A stretch of DNA of 64,000 nt. It comes from Bradyrhizobium sp. CB1015. Its GTDB lineage: Bacteria > Pseudomonadota > Alphaproteobacteria > Rhizobiales > Xanthobacteraceae. The stretch's first letter is position 1; every line of letters begins with the position of its first letter. Positions 35,825 through 44,581 of the stretch are shown one piece after another. The stretch is taken from NCBI RefSeq assembly GCF_025200925.1, contig NZ_CP104174.1, positions 744,001-808,000 of the forward strand, written 5' to 3'. The translations under genes were made by a program, and so were the position numbers. The notes below the pieces were generated by a model that was not told the DNA's origin, did not search any database, and was given only the letters and a program-made list of their open reading frames with translations.

Positions 35825-37150
35825 ATGAGCGCTCGGGAAACGCCGAATGTGGCGGCTAGGACGACCAAAACGCCAAAGGGCGCCTGGACTGTTACATTTC
35901 TTCTCTTTCTTTTCATGGTGGTGAACTTCGCGGACAAGATCGTAGTCGGTCTCGCCGGCGTGCCGATCATGACCGAGATGAAGCTCAGCGCCGAGCAGTT
36001 CGGCCTGCTCGGGTCCTCGTTCTTCTTCCTGTTCTCGATCTCGGCCATCGTGGTCGGCTTCATCGTCAACAAGGTGCCGACGCGCTGGGTGTTATTGACG
36101 CTGGCGGTGATCTGGGCGGTGTCGCAGTTCCCGATGGTCGGCACGGTCTCCTTCACCACGCTCTTGATCTGCCGGATCGTGCTGGGCGCCGGCGAAGGCC
36201 CGGCGTTCTCGGTCGCCGCGCACGCCATCTACAAATGGTTCCCCGACGAGAAGCGTACGCTGCCGACCGCGATCCTGTCGCAGGGCTCGGCCTTCGGCGT
36301 CATCCTGGCGGTGCCGGCGCTGAACTGGATCATCGTCAACCATTCCTGGCACTACGCCTTCGGCGCGCTCGGGGTCGTCGGCCTGATCTGGGTCGCAGCC
36401 TGGCTCGCGCTCGGCAAGGAAGGTCCGCTCGAGGATACCGAGGTCCTGGTCGCCACCGAGCCGAAGATTCCCTACGTGCAGCTTCTGACCTCGCGCACCT
36501 TCCTCGGCTGCGTGATCGCGACCTTCGGCGCCTATTGGGCGCTGTCGCTGGGTCTCACCTGGTTCACGCCCTTCATCGTCAAGGGGCTCGGCTTCTCGCA
36601 GAGCCAGGCCGGCTTCATCTCGATCCTGCCCTGGGTGTTCGGCGCCACCATCGTCATCCTCACTGGCTGGATCTCGCAGGTGATGATGGCGCGCGGCTAC
36701 ACCACGCGCGTCTCGCGCGGCGTGCTCGGCTCGGTGCCGCTCATCGTCGGCGGCCTGATCCTCACCGCGATGGCGCATGTCGAGGGCGCCGGGCTGCAGA
36801 TCGCGCTACTCGTCGTTGGCTCCGGCCTCTGCGGCGCGATCTACGTGGTCTGCCCGCCGATGCTCGGCGAGTTCACCCCGGCCTCGCAGCGTGGTGCAGT
36901 GATCGCGATCTACGGCGCGCTCTATACGCTCTCGGGCATCATCGCGCCCAGCGTGATGGGCGCCGTGATCCAGCGCGCCGGCAGCATGCTCGACGGCTAT
37001 CTGACCGGCTTCACCATCAACGCGGTGGTCATGATTGGCTCCGGCGTCATCGGCCTGCTGCTGCTGTGGCCGAACACGGAGAAGGCCAGGCTGACGCGTG
37101 GCGCGGCGGCGCAGGGTCCGGCGCTGAAGGGCGCGGTGTCGCCGACGTAA
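35825..37150 (+). CDS. MFS transporter, anion:cation symporter (ACS) type
   Basis: The 441-residue protein has 12 predicted helices with the MFS loop after helix 2 (FIVNKVPTRW) and the family feature GAGEGPAFSVAAHAIYKWFP in helix 4, typical of the ACS group that takes up organic anions such as phthalate, tartrate or glucarate. The ATG at 35825 has GGGAG at good spacing; ATG at 35822 and a longer start at 35750 also exist. It diverges from the AttE-like operon. The substrate cannot be read from sequence. Confidence 0.88.
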   Translation: MSARETPNVAARTTKTPKGAWTVTFLLFLFMVVNFADKIVVGLAGVPIMTEMKLSAEQFGLLGSSFFFLFSISAIVVGFIVNKVPTRWVLLTLAVIWAVSQFPMVGTVSFTTLLICRIVLGAGEGPAFSVAAHAIYKWFPDEKRTLPTAILSQGSAFGVILAVPALNWIIVNHSWHYAFGALGVVGLIWVAAWLALGKEGPLEDTEVLVATEPKIPYVQLLTSRTFLGCVIATFGAYWALSLGLTWFTPFIVKGLGFSQSQAGFISILPWVFGATIVILTGWISQVMMARGYTTRVSRGVLGSVPLIVGGLILTAMAHVEGAGLQIALLVVGSGLCGAIYVVCPPMLGEFTPASQRGAVIAIYGALYTLSGIIAPSVMGAVIQRAGSMLDGYLTGFTINAVVMIGSGVIGLLLLWPNTEKARLTRGAAAQGPALKGAVSPT

Positions 37151-37161
37151 GGGAGGCTCTC

Positions 37162-37325
37162 TTACCCTCCCCCGGAGGGGGAGGGTCGCTGCGCATGTAG
37201 CGAAGCGGAATGCGTAGCGGGGTGGGGTGACGGTGTTTCCCCCATCCAGCAGTGCCCGAGAGGAGAGATCACCCCACCCCGCTCGCGCTACGCGCGATCG
37301 ACCCTCCCCCTCCAGGGGAGGGTAA
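37162..37325. repeat. Intergenic palindromic repeat, family C copy 2 (long form)
   Basis: TTACCCTCCCCCGGAGGGGG at the left end and CCCTCCCCTGG-type pairs at the right end (CCTCCCCCTCCAGGGGAGGG then TAA) flank mirrored GGGGTGGGGTGA and TCACCCCACCCCG modules. It lies between two convergent MFS genes. The core hairpin recurs at 13924-13950. Confidence 0.75.
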
Positions 37326-37384
37326 GCGGCCGCCTCGCTCGCCTTCGCAGGGACGACAATTGAATTTGTGGCGATACCGACGGC

Positions 37385-38593
37385 TCAATCTGCTTTCGCC
37401 GGCCGCCGCTCCGTGAACGGCGACAGCACCACCGTCGCCAGCATGAAGATCACGGATGCGCCGAACACCCAATGCGGAGCGCTTCTATCCATGATCCAGC
37501 CGAACAGCAGCGGTGAGACGATGCCGCCGAGGTTGAAGCCGGTGGAGACGATGCCGAAGGCGCGCCCCGCGGCACCCGCAGGCGCGGCATTGCGCACCAG
37601 CATGTCCCGCGACGGCGCGATCACGCCGGAGAGGAAGCCTGCGGTCGCCATCGTCGCCGTGAGGGCCCAGCCCGGCAGCGTCACCAGCGCGATCAGCAGC
37701 ACGATGGCCGCATTGGCGGCGAAGCAGGCCGCGGCGACATAGCCGTGACGCGCGGTGCGGTCGGCGAGGAAGCCGCCGGCGAGCACGCCCGCGGCGCTTG
37801 CGGCGAGGAACGCGGTCAGCGCGACATTGGCGATCGAATAGGACGTGCCGTAGCCGCTCATCAGCGCCACCACGCCGAAATTGTTGATGCCGGCGACCGA
37901 CAGGCTGAGCAGCATGAACAGCGCGGTCAGCGTGATCAGTGCCGGCGTGATCACGGCCTGCTTCGGCGCGCTTTCGCTGCCTGGTTTCTTCTTGTGCGCG
38001 CCCGCCTCGGGAATGCCCATGGCCACCAGCAGCACCGCCACCAGAATGGCGATCGCGCCGGAGGCGATCAGTGCGCCGACGCCGCCCCACACCGTGACCA
38101 GTGCCGCCACGATCGCCGGCGTCACCGCGCCGCCGAGATAGCCGGCAAAGGTGTGGACCGAGAAGGCGCGTCCCATCCGCGCCTCGTCCATGTGCTCGGC
38201 CAGGATCGCGTAATCGGCGGGATGATAGACGCTGTTGGCGAGCCCGAGCAGCACGGCACAGGCGATCAGCACGGCGTAGCTGAGGTGCAGGCCGAGCAGG
38301 ATCAGTGCGCAGCCGCCGAGCGTCAGCCCGATCAGCAGGATTTTGCGCGCGCCAAAATGGTCGACGAGATAGCCGATCGGCGCCTGCGTCAGGCCGGAGA
38401 CGACGGCGAGCGTGGTCAGCGAGAAGCCGAGCTCGACATAGCCAACGCCGAGCTTCTCCTTCAGGAACGGAAACAGCATCGGCAGGACCAGCAGATGAAA
38501 ATGGCTGACCCAATGCGCGATCGAGATCCCGGTGAGCGTGCGCAGCGCACTGTCCGCCTTGCCTTGTTGCGGTGCGGCGAGAACGTCGACCAT
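37385..38593 (-). CDS. MFS transporter, fosmidomycin-resistance (FSR)-like
   Basis: The 402-residue protein has 12 helices and the N-terminal pattern ISIAHWVSHFHLLVLPMLFPFLKE typical of FSR-type MFS proteins. The LVDHFGARK loop follows helix 2, and NSVYHPADYAILAEHMDEAR in the fourth helix region resembles the family's HP motif. Such proteins export small compounds; a resistance phenotype should not be assumed. It converges with the ACS-type MFS gene at 35825. Confidence 0.87.
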   Translation of the reverse strand: MVDVLAAPQQGKADSALRTLTGISIAHWVSHFHLLVLPMLFPFLKEKLGVGYVELGFSLTTLAVVSGLTQAPIGYLVDHFGARKILLIGLTLGGCALILLGLHLSYAVLIACAVLLGLANSVYHPADYAILAEHMDEARMGRAFSVHTFAGYLGGAVTPAIVAALVTVWGGVGALIASGAIAILVAVLLVAMGIPEAGAHKKKPGSESAPKQAVITPALITLTALFMLLSLSVAGINNFGVVALMSGYGTSYSIANVALTAFLAASAAGVLAGGFLADRTARHGYVAAACFAANAAIVLLIALVTLPGWALTATMATAGFLSGVIAPSRDMLVRNAAPAGAAGRAFGIVSTGFNLGGIVSPLLFGWIMDRSAPHWVFGASVIFMLATVVLSPFTERRPAKAD

Positions 38594-38727
38594 TGCAGTT
38601 CCGTTTCACTCCCGATGGACGGGCAAACTATCGGGGAGGGCGGTTATTTGTCCATGAACGCAGGCGCATGGCAGGTAGTGCGGGTGGGGCTCACCGTTCG
38701 TGAGGCGAGCTCACATCCTCACAACGC

Positions 38728-38913
38728 TCACAACGGCTCGTCGTCCGGGCCATAGCGGTCGCGCTTTGGCGTCGCGATGTCGCCGTCTTCGTAATCGTCG
38801 TCATCGACCTCGCGCCGGGGCGAGGACTTCCTCGCCTTGTCTTGCCCCTGTTTCGGCGGCTCGCTCGGCTTGTCGGTCGTCTTCCCGGCGGTCTTATTCT
38901 CGGTCTTGGCCAT
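38728..38913 (-). CDS. Small hydrophilic protein, 61 residues
   Basis: From ATG at 38911-38913 the product is highly charged: Lys/Thr/Pro-rich N-terminal half (MAKTENKTAGKTTDKPSEPP) and an acidic/basic C-terminal half (RREVDDDDYEDGDIATPKRD). It is probably disordered and cytoplasmic. No family is recognised. Composition resembles small stress-related or nucleic-acid-associated proteins only in a general way. It stands alone between an MFS gene and the sulfur locus. Confidence 0.5.
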   Translation of the reverse strand: MAKTENKTAGKTTDKPSEPPKQGQDKARKSSPRREVDDDDYEDGDIATPKRDRYGPDDEPL

Positions 38914-38999
38914 GGCTGATCCCGGATGGTGATGCTGCATCCGAATGTACCCGCCACATATGTGCGGCGTCCGATTTATCTCAAGGGGCGACGAGGTCG

Positions 39000-40037
39000 T
39001 CAGTGCACCACCGGCCCGCCTGCCTTCTTCCAGGCATCGATGCCGCCGGCAATATGCGCGCTGTTGAGAAGCCCCGCTTTCTTTGCAGCCGCAACCGCCA
39101 TCGCCGAGCGTTCGCCGAAGGCGCAGAAGAACACGACGCGGCGCCCCGTTGCGGCCACGACCTCGCGCAGCATGCCGCCGGGCTTGAGGCTCTCCTCGAC
39201 CGAAGGATAGGGCGTGTGCAGCGCGCCTTCGAGCATGCCGTGCTTCATCCGCTCATTGGTCTCGCGCAAGTCCACCAGCAAGATGTCGGGCCGGCCGAGG
39301 CTGCGGATCGCCTCGATCGCGCTGAGCGCGCGGCCTTCCTTCTCCAGCTCCTCCTGATGCAGGCCGACATGCATGTTGGCGGGGATCGCCACGTCCATCA
39401 TCTTCGGATTGGGCAGCTTCAGGTTGGCCATCAGCTCGACATATTCGTCGACCGAGCGCACCTGGAGCCGCGGATTGTAGCGCTTTTCCTCGCCGATGGT
39501 GGAGACGGTGTCGCCCTTGTAGTCGTGGGCCGGAAACACCATCGTCTCGTCCGGCAGCTTCAAGAGACGGTTGAAGATCGAATCGTATTGCGCGCGCGCC
39601 GAGCCGTTCTGGAAATCGGTGCGGCCGGTGCCGCGGATCAGCAGCGTGTCGCCGGTGAAGACGCGGTCGCCCATCAAATAGGAATAGGAATCGTCGGTGT
39701 GGCCCGGCGTGTACATCACGTCGAGCGACAGGCCCTCGATCGTCACCTTGTCGCCGTCGGCCACCCGCATGGCGACGACGTCGGCCTTGGTCTGATCGCC
39801 CATCACGGTCATGCAATGGGTGCGGTCGCGCAGCTCGCCGAGGCCGGTGACGTGGTCGGCATGCAGATGCGTGTCCACCGCCTTGACCAGCTTGAGGTCG
39901 AGCTCGCGCAGCAATTGGCAATAGCGGTCGACCTTCTCCAGCACAGGGTCGAGAATCAGCGCCTCGCCGCCGGGGCGGCTGGCGAGGAGATAGCTGTAGG
40001 TGCCCGAAACGCTGTCGAAGAGCTGGCGGAAGATCAT
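39000..40037 (-). CDS. Persulfide dioxygenase (ETHE1-like)-rhodanese fusion
   Basis: The 345-residue protein joins a metallo-beta-lactamase fold of the ETHE1 type (HLHADH motif 57-62, His113 in TPGHTDD, Asp130 in FTGDTLL, His171 in FPAHDY) to a C-terminal rhodanese domain (from about 235) with active Cys305 in FCAFGERS. ETHE1-like enzymes oxidise glutathione persulfide to sulfite; the rhodanese can move sulfur between persulfide and sulfite. Met at 40037 is the likely start. It lies 140 bases downstream of soxB on the same strand, which fits detoxification of sulfane sulfur made during thiosulfate oxidation. Confidence 0.92.
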   Translation of the reverse strand: MIFRQLFDSVSGTYSYLLASRPGGEALILDPVLEKVDRYCQLLRELDLKLVKAVDTHLHADHVTGLGELRDRTHCMTVMGDQTKADVVAMRVADGDKVTIEGLSLDVMYTPGHTDDSYSYLMGDRVFTGDTLLIRGTGRTDFQNGSARAQYDSIFNRLLKLPDETMVFPAHDYKGDTVSTIGEEKRYNPRLQVRSVDEYVELMANLKLPNPKMMDVAIPANMHVGLHQEELEKEGRALSAIEAIRSLGRPDILLVDLRETNERMKHGMLEGALHTPYPSVEESLKPGGMLREVVAATGRRVVFFCAFGERSAMAVAAAKKAGLLNSAHIAGGIDAWKKAGGPVVH

Positions 40038-40117
40038 GGCAGGACCCGGCTTGGAACTGACTTCCAAGATTCTACTACGGTATGGGTCCGAAAGAGAAGT
40101 AATTCACTGCATGAACA

Positions 40118-40137
40118 AAGAAATTTAGAAAATTCTT
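40118..40137. promoter_or_regulatory. AT-rich imperfect palindrome upstream of the persulfide dioxygenase gene
   Basis: AAGAAATTTAGAAAATTCTT is an AT-rich imperfect palindrome in otherwise GC-rich DNA, about 80 bases upstream of the start codon at 40037 and downstream of soxB. It could be a promoter element or an operator for a sulfur-responsive repressor, so the dioxygenase may have its own promoter. No regulator gene is nearby. Confidence 0.3.
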
Positions 40138-40177
40138 GTTGCAGCCAGCATGGTCGCGGACAAGAGCTGCGGCCGCA

Positions 40178-41929
40178 TCATCCCAGTCCTGCAATGCCCG
40201 GATTGCCCTCGACCCCTTTCAGCGTCACGCCGGAGCCGAGTCGCTCCTGAAGCATCCGGCCCGAGCGCAGATATTTGCCGACGACGTCCCACACCGGCGC
40301 GCCCTGCTGGCCGTTGACCGAGGCCCAGCCCGCCACCTTGTAGCGGTGGCTGGCGCTGATCGCCTTGCCGCTGCCGAGCTTCAGCTCCGAGATGCGGCTG
40401 CCGATCGCAGCGTCCGGCGTGCAGGTGTAGCTGAGCCCGCCGGCGCGCACCATGTCGCCGCCCTGCTGGTAGTAGGGATCGGCATTGAAGAGGTTGTCGC
40501 AGACGTCTTCGAGCAGGTCCTTGATCTGGGCCCCGGTCATCTCCTGCACATAGGTCTCGGGATAGGTGATCGCGGTTTCCGCCAGCAGATCCTCCATGGT
40601 CATGGCCTGGCCGGACAGCGCGGTGACGCCCCAGCGGAAGCCCGGCGACAGCGCGATCTCGGCATCGAGCTCGGTGCGCAGCGCGGTGCAGATCAGCTCG
40701 TCCATGGGCCCGGAGAAATTGCCGCGGCGATAAAGCAGCCGGTCGGGTGTCGCGATCTTTTCCGACCAGTCGGCCACGTGCGGCGCACGGACCCGGCCGA
40801 TCAGCTCGGCCATCGCCGGATCGGGTTTCAGCAGCTCCGAATAGACCGGCAGCAAATGGTACCTGATATCGCTGACCTTGCCGCTGTCGAGCGCGAGATC
40901 GAGCACACCGAGAAATTTCCCGTTGGAGCCGGCATTGGTGACGAGCGTCGTGCCACCTGCATTCTTCACTGGCATAGGCTGCGGCACGGCATCATGGGTG
41001 TGGCCGCCGAGAATGACGTCGATGCCGGTGACCCGGCTTGCCAGCTTGAGGTCCACGTCCATGCCGTTGTGCGACAGCAGCACGACAGCATCGACGTTGT
41101 CGGTGCCGCGCAAGGCATCGACATGCTTCTGCAGCTCCTCCTCGCGGATGCCGAAGCTCCAGTCCGGTGTGAACCTCTTGGGGTGCGCGATCGGAGTGTA
41201 GGGGAAGGCCTGGCCGACGATCGCGATGCGATGCCCGCCGAGCTCCTTGATGACAGAAGGCTTGAACACGCGTCCAATGGCCTTGTCGAAGGCGGGGGCG
41301 TCGTTGAACGCGGCCTCCTCGGTCAGGAACACGTTCTGCGCCAGGAACTCGCCCTTGAAGCGCTCGAGATTGTCGCGCAGCGCCTGCTCGCCATAGGTGA
41401 ATTCCCAATGCCCCGTCATCGCCTCGATGCCGAGCAGATTGGCGACCTCGACCATGTCGCGGCCCTGCATGACATTGGCAAGCCCCGTGCCCTGCCAGAG
41501 ATCGCCGCCGTCGACGAGCAGCGAACGCCTCTCGCCGACATCGGCGCGCAAGCGATCGATCAGCGTCTTCAGATGGGCAAAGCCCCCGAGCTTGCCGAAG
41601 CGGCCTGCGGACTTCTCGAACTCGAAGCAGGTGAAGGCATAGGCATCGGCGCTGTCGGGCCGGATGCCGAACCGCTCCAGGAAGGCGCGACCGACCAGAT
41701 GCGGCGGCCGTCCCGCCATCTCGCCGATGCCGATATTGACGCTGGGCTCGCGGAAATAGACCGGATTGAGCTGCGCATGGGTGTCGGTGATGTGCAGGAT
41801 CCGCGCATTGCCGAACCGCTCGAGGTCGTAGATGCCGGCGGTCTCAGTGCCGCGGGCCAGCCGCGGCAGGCTGAACGTTGCGGCGGCAAGGCCTGCACTT
41901 TTCAGGAAATCGCGGCGGCGGATCGCCAT
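40178..41929 (-). CDS. soxB: Thiosulfohydrolase SoxB
   Basis: The 583-residue protein has a Tat signal (RRRDFLKSAGLAAATFSL) and a 5'-nucleotidase-like dimetal fold: HITDTHAQ (Asp49, His51), VDGGDLWQGTG, TGHWEFTYG, LSHNGMD and GGHTHD. SoxB hydrolyses sulfate from the SoxY-bound thiosulfonate in the periplasm. It is the last gene of the soxXYZAKB run, separated from soxK by 54 bases. Its Tat export fits cofactor insertion in the cytoplasm. Confidence 0.95.
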   Translation of the reverse strand: MAIRRRDFLKSAGLAAATFSLPRLARGTETAGIYDLERFGNARILHITDTHAQLNPVYFREPSVNIGIGEMAGRPPHLVGRAFLERFGIRPDSADAYAFTCFEFEKSAGRFGKLGGFAHLKTLIDRLRADVGERRSLLVDGGDLWQGTGLANVMQGRDMVEVANLLGIEAMTGHWEFTYGEQALRDNLERFKGEFLAQNVFLTEEAAFNDAPAFDKAIGRVFKPSVIKELGGHRIAIVGQAFPYTPIAHPKRFTPDWSFGIREEELQKHVDALRGTDNVDAVVLLSHNGMDVDLKLASRVTGIDVILGGHTHDAVPQPMPVKNAGGTTLVTNAGSNGKFLGVLDLALDSGKVSDIRYHLLPVYSELLKPDPAMAELIGRVRAPHVADWSEKIATPDRLLYRRGNFSGPMDELICTALRTELDAEIALSPGFRWGVTALSGQAMTMEDLLAETAITYPETYVQEMTGAQIKDLLEDVCDNLFNADPYYQQGGDMVRAGGLSYTCTPDAAIGSRISELKLGSGKAISASHRYKVAGWASVNGQQGAPVWDVVGKYLRSGRMLQERLGSGVTLKGVEGNPGIAGLG

Positions 41930-41983
41930 CCAAGAATTCTCCGCGCCTCTCGTGGTCGCCGGACTGTTTCACCGCGGAGCAGT

Positions 41984-42289
41984 CTAGCGGATTTCCATCG
42001 CTTTCCAGGCTTCTTTTTCGGAACCAGCCTGGAAGATCGACGCCTTCGCCAGCGCTTCGGCCTCCCTGGCTGCGGCCACCGCACGGTCGAAATCGCCGCC
42101 ATCGGCAGCCTTCTTCGCTGCCGCGAGCGCCGATACGGTCACCGTCCACTGGTTGCGCATGCCGGCCGCTTCCTTGGAGACGGCTTCGGCGGCGGCATAG
42201 GCCGCCTTGTAGTCCGCCTCATTCGCCGCGCGCGCGGATGGCGCAAGGCTTAAGGCGAGCAGCATGGCCAAGCTAAGTGACCGCTTCAT
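41984..42289 (-). CDS. soxK: Probable SoxXA-binding protein SoxK (SAXB)
   Basis: The 101-residue protein has a Sec signal (MKRSLSLAMLLALSLAPSAR, cleavage ARA-A near 22) and a helical Ala-rich mature part with DYKAAYAAAEAVSKEAAGMR, WTVTVSALAAAKKAADGGDF and FQAGSEKEAW. Size, export and position between soxA and soxB match the K gene of soxXYZAKB clusters, whose product binds SoxXA and raises its activity. Its start overlaps the soxA stop by four bases. Assignment rests mainly on context and general resemblance. Confidence 0.7.
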   Translation of the reverse strand: MKRSLSLAMLLALSLAPSARAANEADYKAAYAAAEAVSKEAAGMRNQWTVTVSALAAAKKAADGGDFDRAVAAAREAEALAKASIFQAGSEKEAWKAMEIR

Positions 42290-43149
42290 GGCCGTGCTCC
42301 CGGTCCCGAGATCGGCAGGCCGTTGGCGACGTAGGACAGGAAATATTCGACGTCGCGATATTCATCCGACTGCGGCTCCAGCGGAACCGCGCGGGTCTGG
42401 CTGTTGCAGGTGACGAAGCGGCGGCTGGTCGTGCCCATGCCGCTCCATTCGGAGCGGTAGATCGGCATTGCGTTGAGGATGCCGAGCGCCGGGGCCAGGG
42501 TCTCGGCGCGGATGCGCTCGCCCGGGCTCTGCACATGGCAGCTCGCGCAGGAGAAATTCATCTGGCCGCGCCGTGTGTAGAAATAGCGCTTACCGTTCTC
42601 GAACGCCGCCAGCGCGCGGGGATCGTCGGGGATCTTGATGTCCATCGGCTTGCCGCGGGAAGTGTAGGCCATGTAGGCGGTGAGCGAGGCCATCTCGTCC
42701 TTGACGTAGGAATAGGGTGCCTCACCATTGGCCTCGCGGCAGCGGTTGAGCGCGAGCTCCAGCGTGATGACCTTGCCTTCCCCGGTGTCGAAGTACGGAA
42801 AGTTCTGGCGGATGCCGATGCCGCCGTTCGGAAAGCAGTCGGCGTAGGTCTTGCCGTTCTTGAACGGGGTCGAGAACATCTCCTTGCCGGCATCGAGCGC
42901 GAATTCGTAAGGCGGGAATTCCTCCTTCTCCTGCCACTGCCGCTTCATGTCCTCGTTCATGGAATACGGACCGTTGACGAAATCCTCGTGCTTCACGTTC
43001 GGAAACTTCTGGAAGAAGAAGTTCTGGAACGCCTTGGCATCAGCAACGGGATCAACCTTGTCGGCAGCGATCACGCGCGGCGAGGCGAGCGCGAACGCGA
43101 CGAGCGCGGCGCTGAGCGAGCCAAGCAGGAGGTGGATGCGGGCCTTCAT
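42286..43149 (-). CDS. soxA: Sulfur oxidation c-type cytochrome SoxA (monoheme type)
   Basis: The 287-residue protein has a Sec signal (cleavage near VIAAD, residue 29) and one heme site CASCH (201-205) plus Cys248 in FVTCNSQT, the cysteine-persulfide ligand of the catalytic heme. The N-terminal half carries Cys105 and Cys137 instead of a CxxCH, as in monoheme SoxA proteins where they form a disulfide. SoxXA links thiosulfate to SoxYZ. The start at 43149 is preferred; a 44-residue upstream extension overlaps soxZ. It shares one base with the soxZ stop. Confidence 0.94.
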   Translation of the reverse strand: MKARIHLLLGSLSAALVAFALASPRVIAADKVDPVADAKAFQNFFFQKFPNVKHEDFVNGPYSMNEDMKRQWQEKEEFPPYEFALDAGKEMFSTPFKNGKTYADCFPNGGIGIRQNFPYFDTGEGKVITLELALNRCREANGEAPYSYVKDEMASLTAYMAYTSRGKPMDIKIPDDPRALAAFENGKRYFYTRRGQMNFSCASCHVQSPGERIRAETLAPALGILNAMPIYRSEWSGMGTTSRRFVTCNSQTRAVPLEPQSDEYRDVEYFLSYVANGLPISGPGARP

Positions 43150-43460
43150 CACGCGATCTTCGCGGTGGTCGTGTCCGATCCACCCTTGTTGTCGGTCCAG
43201 GAAATCTTGAGCTCGTCGCCCTTCTTGGCGCCCTTGAAGCTGAACTTCACATAGGGATCCTTGGAGACCGCAGTGCCCCAATCGGCGACGAACACGTCCT
43301 TGCCGTTACATTCGAACTTCAGCTGCTGGATGAAATGCGCCGGGATCACTTCGCCCTTGGAATCCTTGACGAGGCCGGTGTCCATGGGGTGCTGGATCAG
43401 CGCCTGCACCTCGGTGATGTCGCCGCTCGATGTTGCGCGTACGCGAATGCTGGATGCCAT
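43149..43460 (-). CDS. soxZ: Thiosulfate oxidation carrier complex protein SoxZ
   Basis: The 103-residue protein has no signal peptide and the SoxZ immunoglobulin-like pattern: VRATSSGDITEVQALIQHPM, IPAHFIQQLKFECNGKDVF and DPYVKFSFKGAKKGDELKIS. SoxZ travels to the periplasm with Tat-exported SoxY and scaffolds its carrier arm. It lies 15 bases downstream of soxY. Confidence 0.95.
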   Translation of the reverse strand: MASSIRVRATSSGDITEVQALIQHPMDTGLVKDSKGEVIPAHFIQQLKFECNGKDVFVADWGTAVSKDPYVKFSFKGAKKGDELKISWTDNKGGSDTTTAKIA

Positions 43461-43475
43461 GTCGAACTGCCTCGC

Positions 43476-43967
43476 TCAGCCGCCGCAACCGCCGACGGTG
43501 ACCTTCACCTCCTTGGTCGCGCTGTAGAGCTTGCCGTCGGCCTCCACGATCGCGGTCAATTTGGTGGTCCTGGCCATCTTCAGCCGGTTGGCGACGGCAG
43601 GGATCGTGCCATCGGGAATCTTGTAGCTGGCCGCCAGCGCGCTCGGGTTCTCCGCCACGAAGAACGAGATCGAGGTGACCTTGTCCAGCGTCGTGGTCAC
43701 CGAGATCGGCACGACGCCGCCGTTCTCGGCGATCTCCGGCGCATCCAGCTTGACCTTGTCCGACGGTTCGGCGGTCTTGCCGTAGAGCGCCTTGATCGCG
43801 TCGGCCTCGCTCTTCTGCCTGAAGGCCTCTTCCGGGTATTTGTCGTTCGCCGCGGCGCGCGCGGGCGCGGCTGCGAACGGCAGATTGCCGAGGCCGAGCA
43901 GAGCCACGGAGGCTGCGCCCTGAAGGATCAGGCGCCGCGTCGGGTGAGGCCGCGTGGTCGTGGTCAT
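43476..43967 (-). CDS. soxY: Thiosulfate oxidation carrier protein SoxY
   Basis: The 163-residue protein has a Tat signal (PTRRLILQGAASVALLGL), an Ig-like domain (VPISVTTTLDKVTSISFFVA) and the C-terminal carrier motif VGGCGG, with Cys161 as the covalent sulfur attachment site on a swinging arm. Intermediates stay bound here during thiosulfate oxidation. It lies 26 bases downstream of soxX. Confidence 0.96.
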   Translation of the reverse strand: MTTTTRPHPTRRLILQGAASVALLGLGNLPFAAAPARAAANDKYPEEAFRQKSEADAIKALYGKTAEPSDKVKLDAPEIAENGGVVPISVTTTLDKVTSISFFVAENPSALAASYKIPDGTIPAVANRLKMARTTKLTAIVEADGKLYSATKEVKVTVGGCGG

Positions 43968-43993
43968 CTCAAGTCTCCAGGGGCCGCCGGCGG

Positions 43994-44350
43994 TTACAGG
44001 GTCTGCAGGAAATCAACGATCGCGTCGATCTCCTGTTCGGTCAAAATCCGGTTCCGGCCGAACGGCGGCATCATGGTTTGCGGATTGCGCTTGGTCTCAT
44101 CGAAGATGATCGCGGTGAGCTCGCTGCGATCAGGGTATTTTGACTTGATGTCCTTCAGTTCCGGTCCGATCGTTCCCGGCAGGTCACCGCCTTTGATGAC
44201 ATGGCAGGTCAGGCAATTGCCCTTGCCGCGGTCGAAGGCGAGCTTCTGGCCCTCCGTCACGGTGGATTGTGCCCCCGCCGGGGCCATGGCCGCGCCGGCG
44301 AGGAGGGCCAGCGCAACAAGCAAAGCGGGCTTGCAAGGAAAGGCGGTCAA
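43994..44350 (-). CDS. soxX: Sulfur oxidation c-type cytochrome SoxX
   Basis: The small monoheme cytochrome has a signal peptide (KPALLVALALLAGAAMAPAG, cleavage near AGA-Q) and heme site CLTCH (46-50), followed by a Met-rich MMPPFG loop for the distal ligand and LTEQEIDAIVDFLQTL. It pairs with SoxA. The TTG at 44350 gives a compact 118-residue precursor; an ATG at 44416 would add 22 residues before the signal and is an alternative. It is the first gene of the soxXYZAKB run and diverges from the DUF938 gene. Confidence 0.9.
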   Translation of the reverse strand: MTAFPCKPALLVALALLAGAAMAPAGAQSTVTEGQKLAFDRGKGNCLTCHVIKGGDLPGTIGPELKDIKSKYPDRSELTAIIFDETKRNPQTMMPPFGRNRILTEQEIDAIVDFLQTL

Positions 44351-44581
44351 GGGATCGTCCCGGAACGTTATCTCGATGATCTCATTTACGGAATTGTTCA
44401 AAAGCACAAAGGGCATCGCCTGACAATCAAGACTATGCACGCGGCAAAATGGGGTTAATATCCTCCGCATTGCAACCGACAAGATAGTTCCTTCATTCGG
44501 ATGGACGCGGACTAGCAAATTATTCTCGGACGTTTGGCCTTCTGGCCTTCTTTTCTGGTTCGCATTTTTTGGGGACGTCAC

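Noticed and set aside
37385..38593. Fosmidomycin resistance determinant
   Set aside because: Family resemblance alone does not show resistance; FSR-like MFS proteins are common with unknown substrates.
40136..42253. A 705-residue open frame on the plus strand opposite soxB
   Set aside because: SoxB on the other strand has a Tat signal and all metal motifs; the plus-strand frame has no recognisable domain and starts in an intergenic gap.
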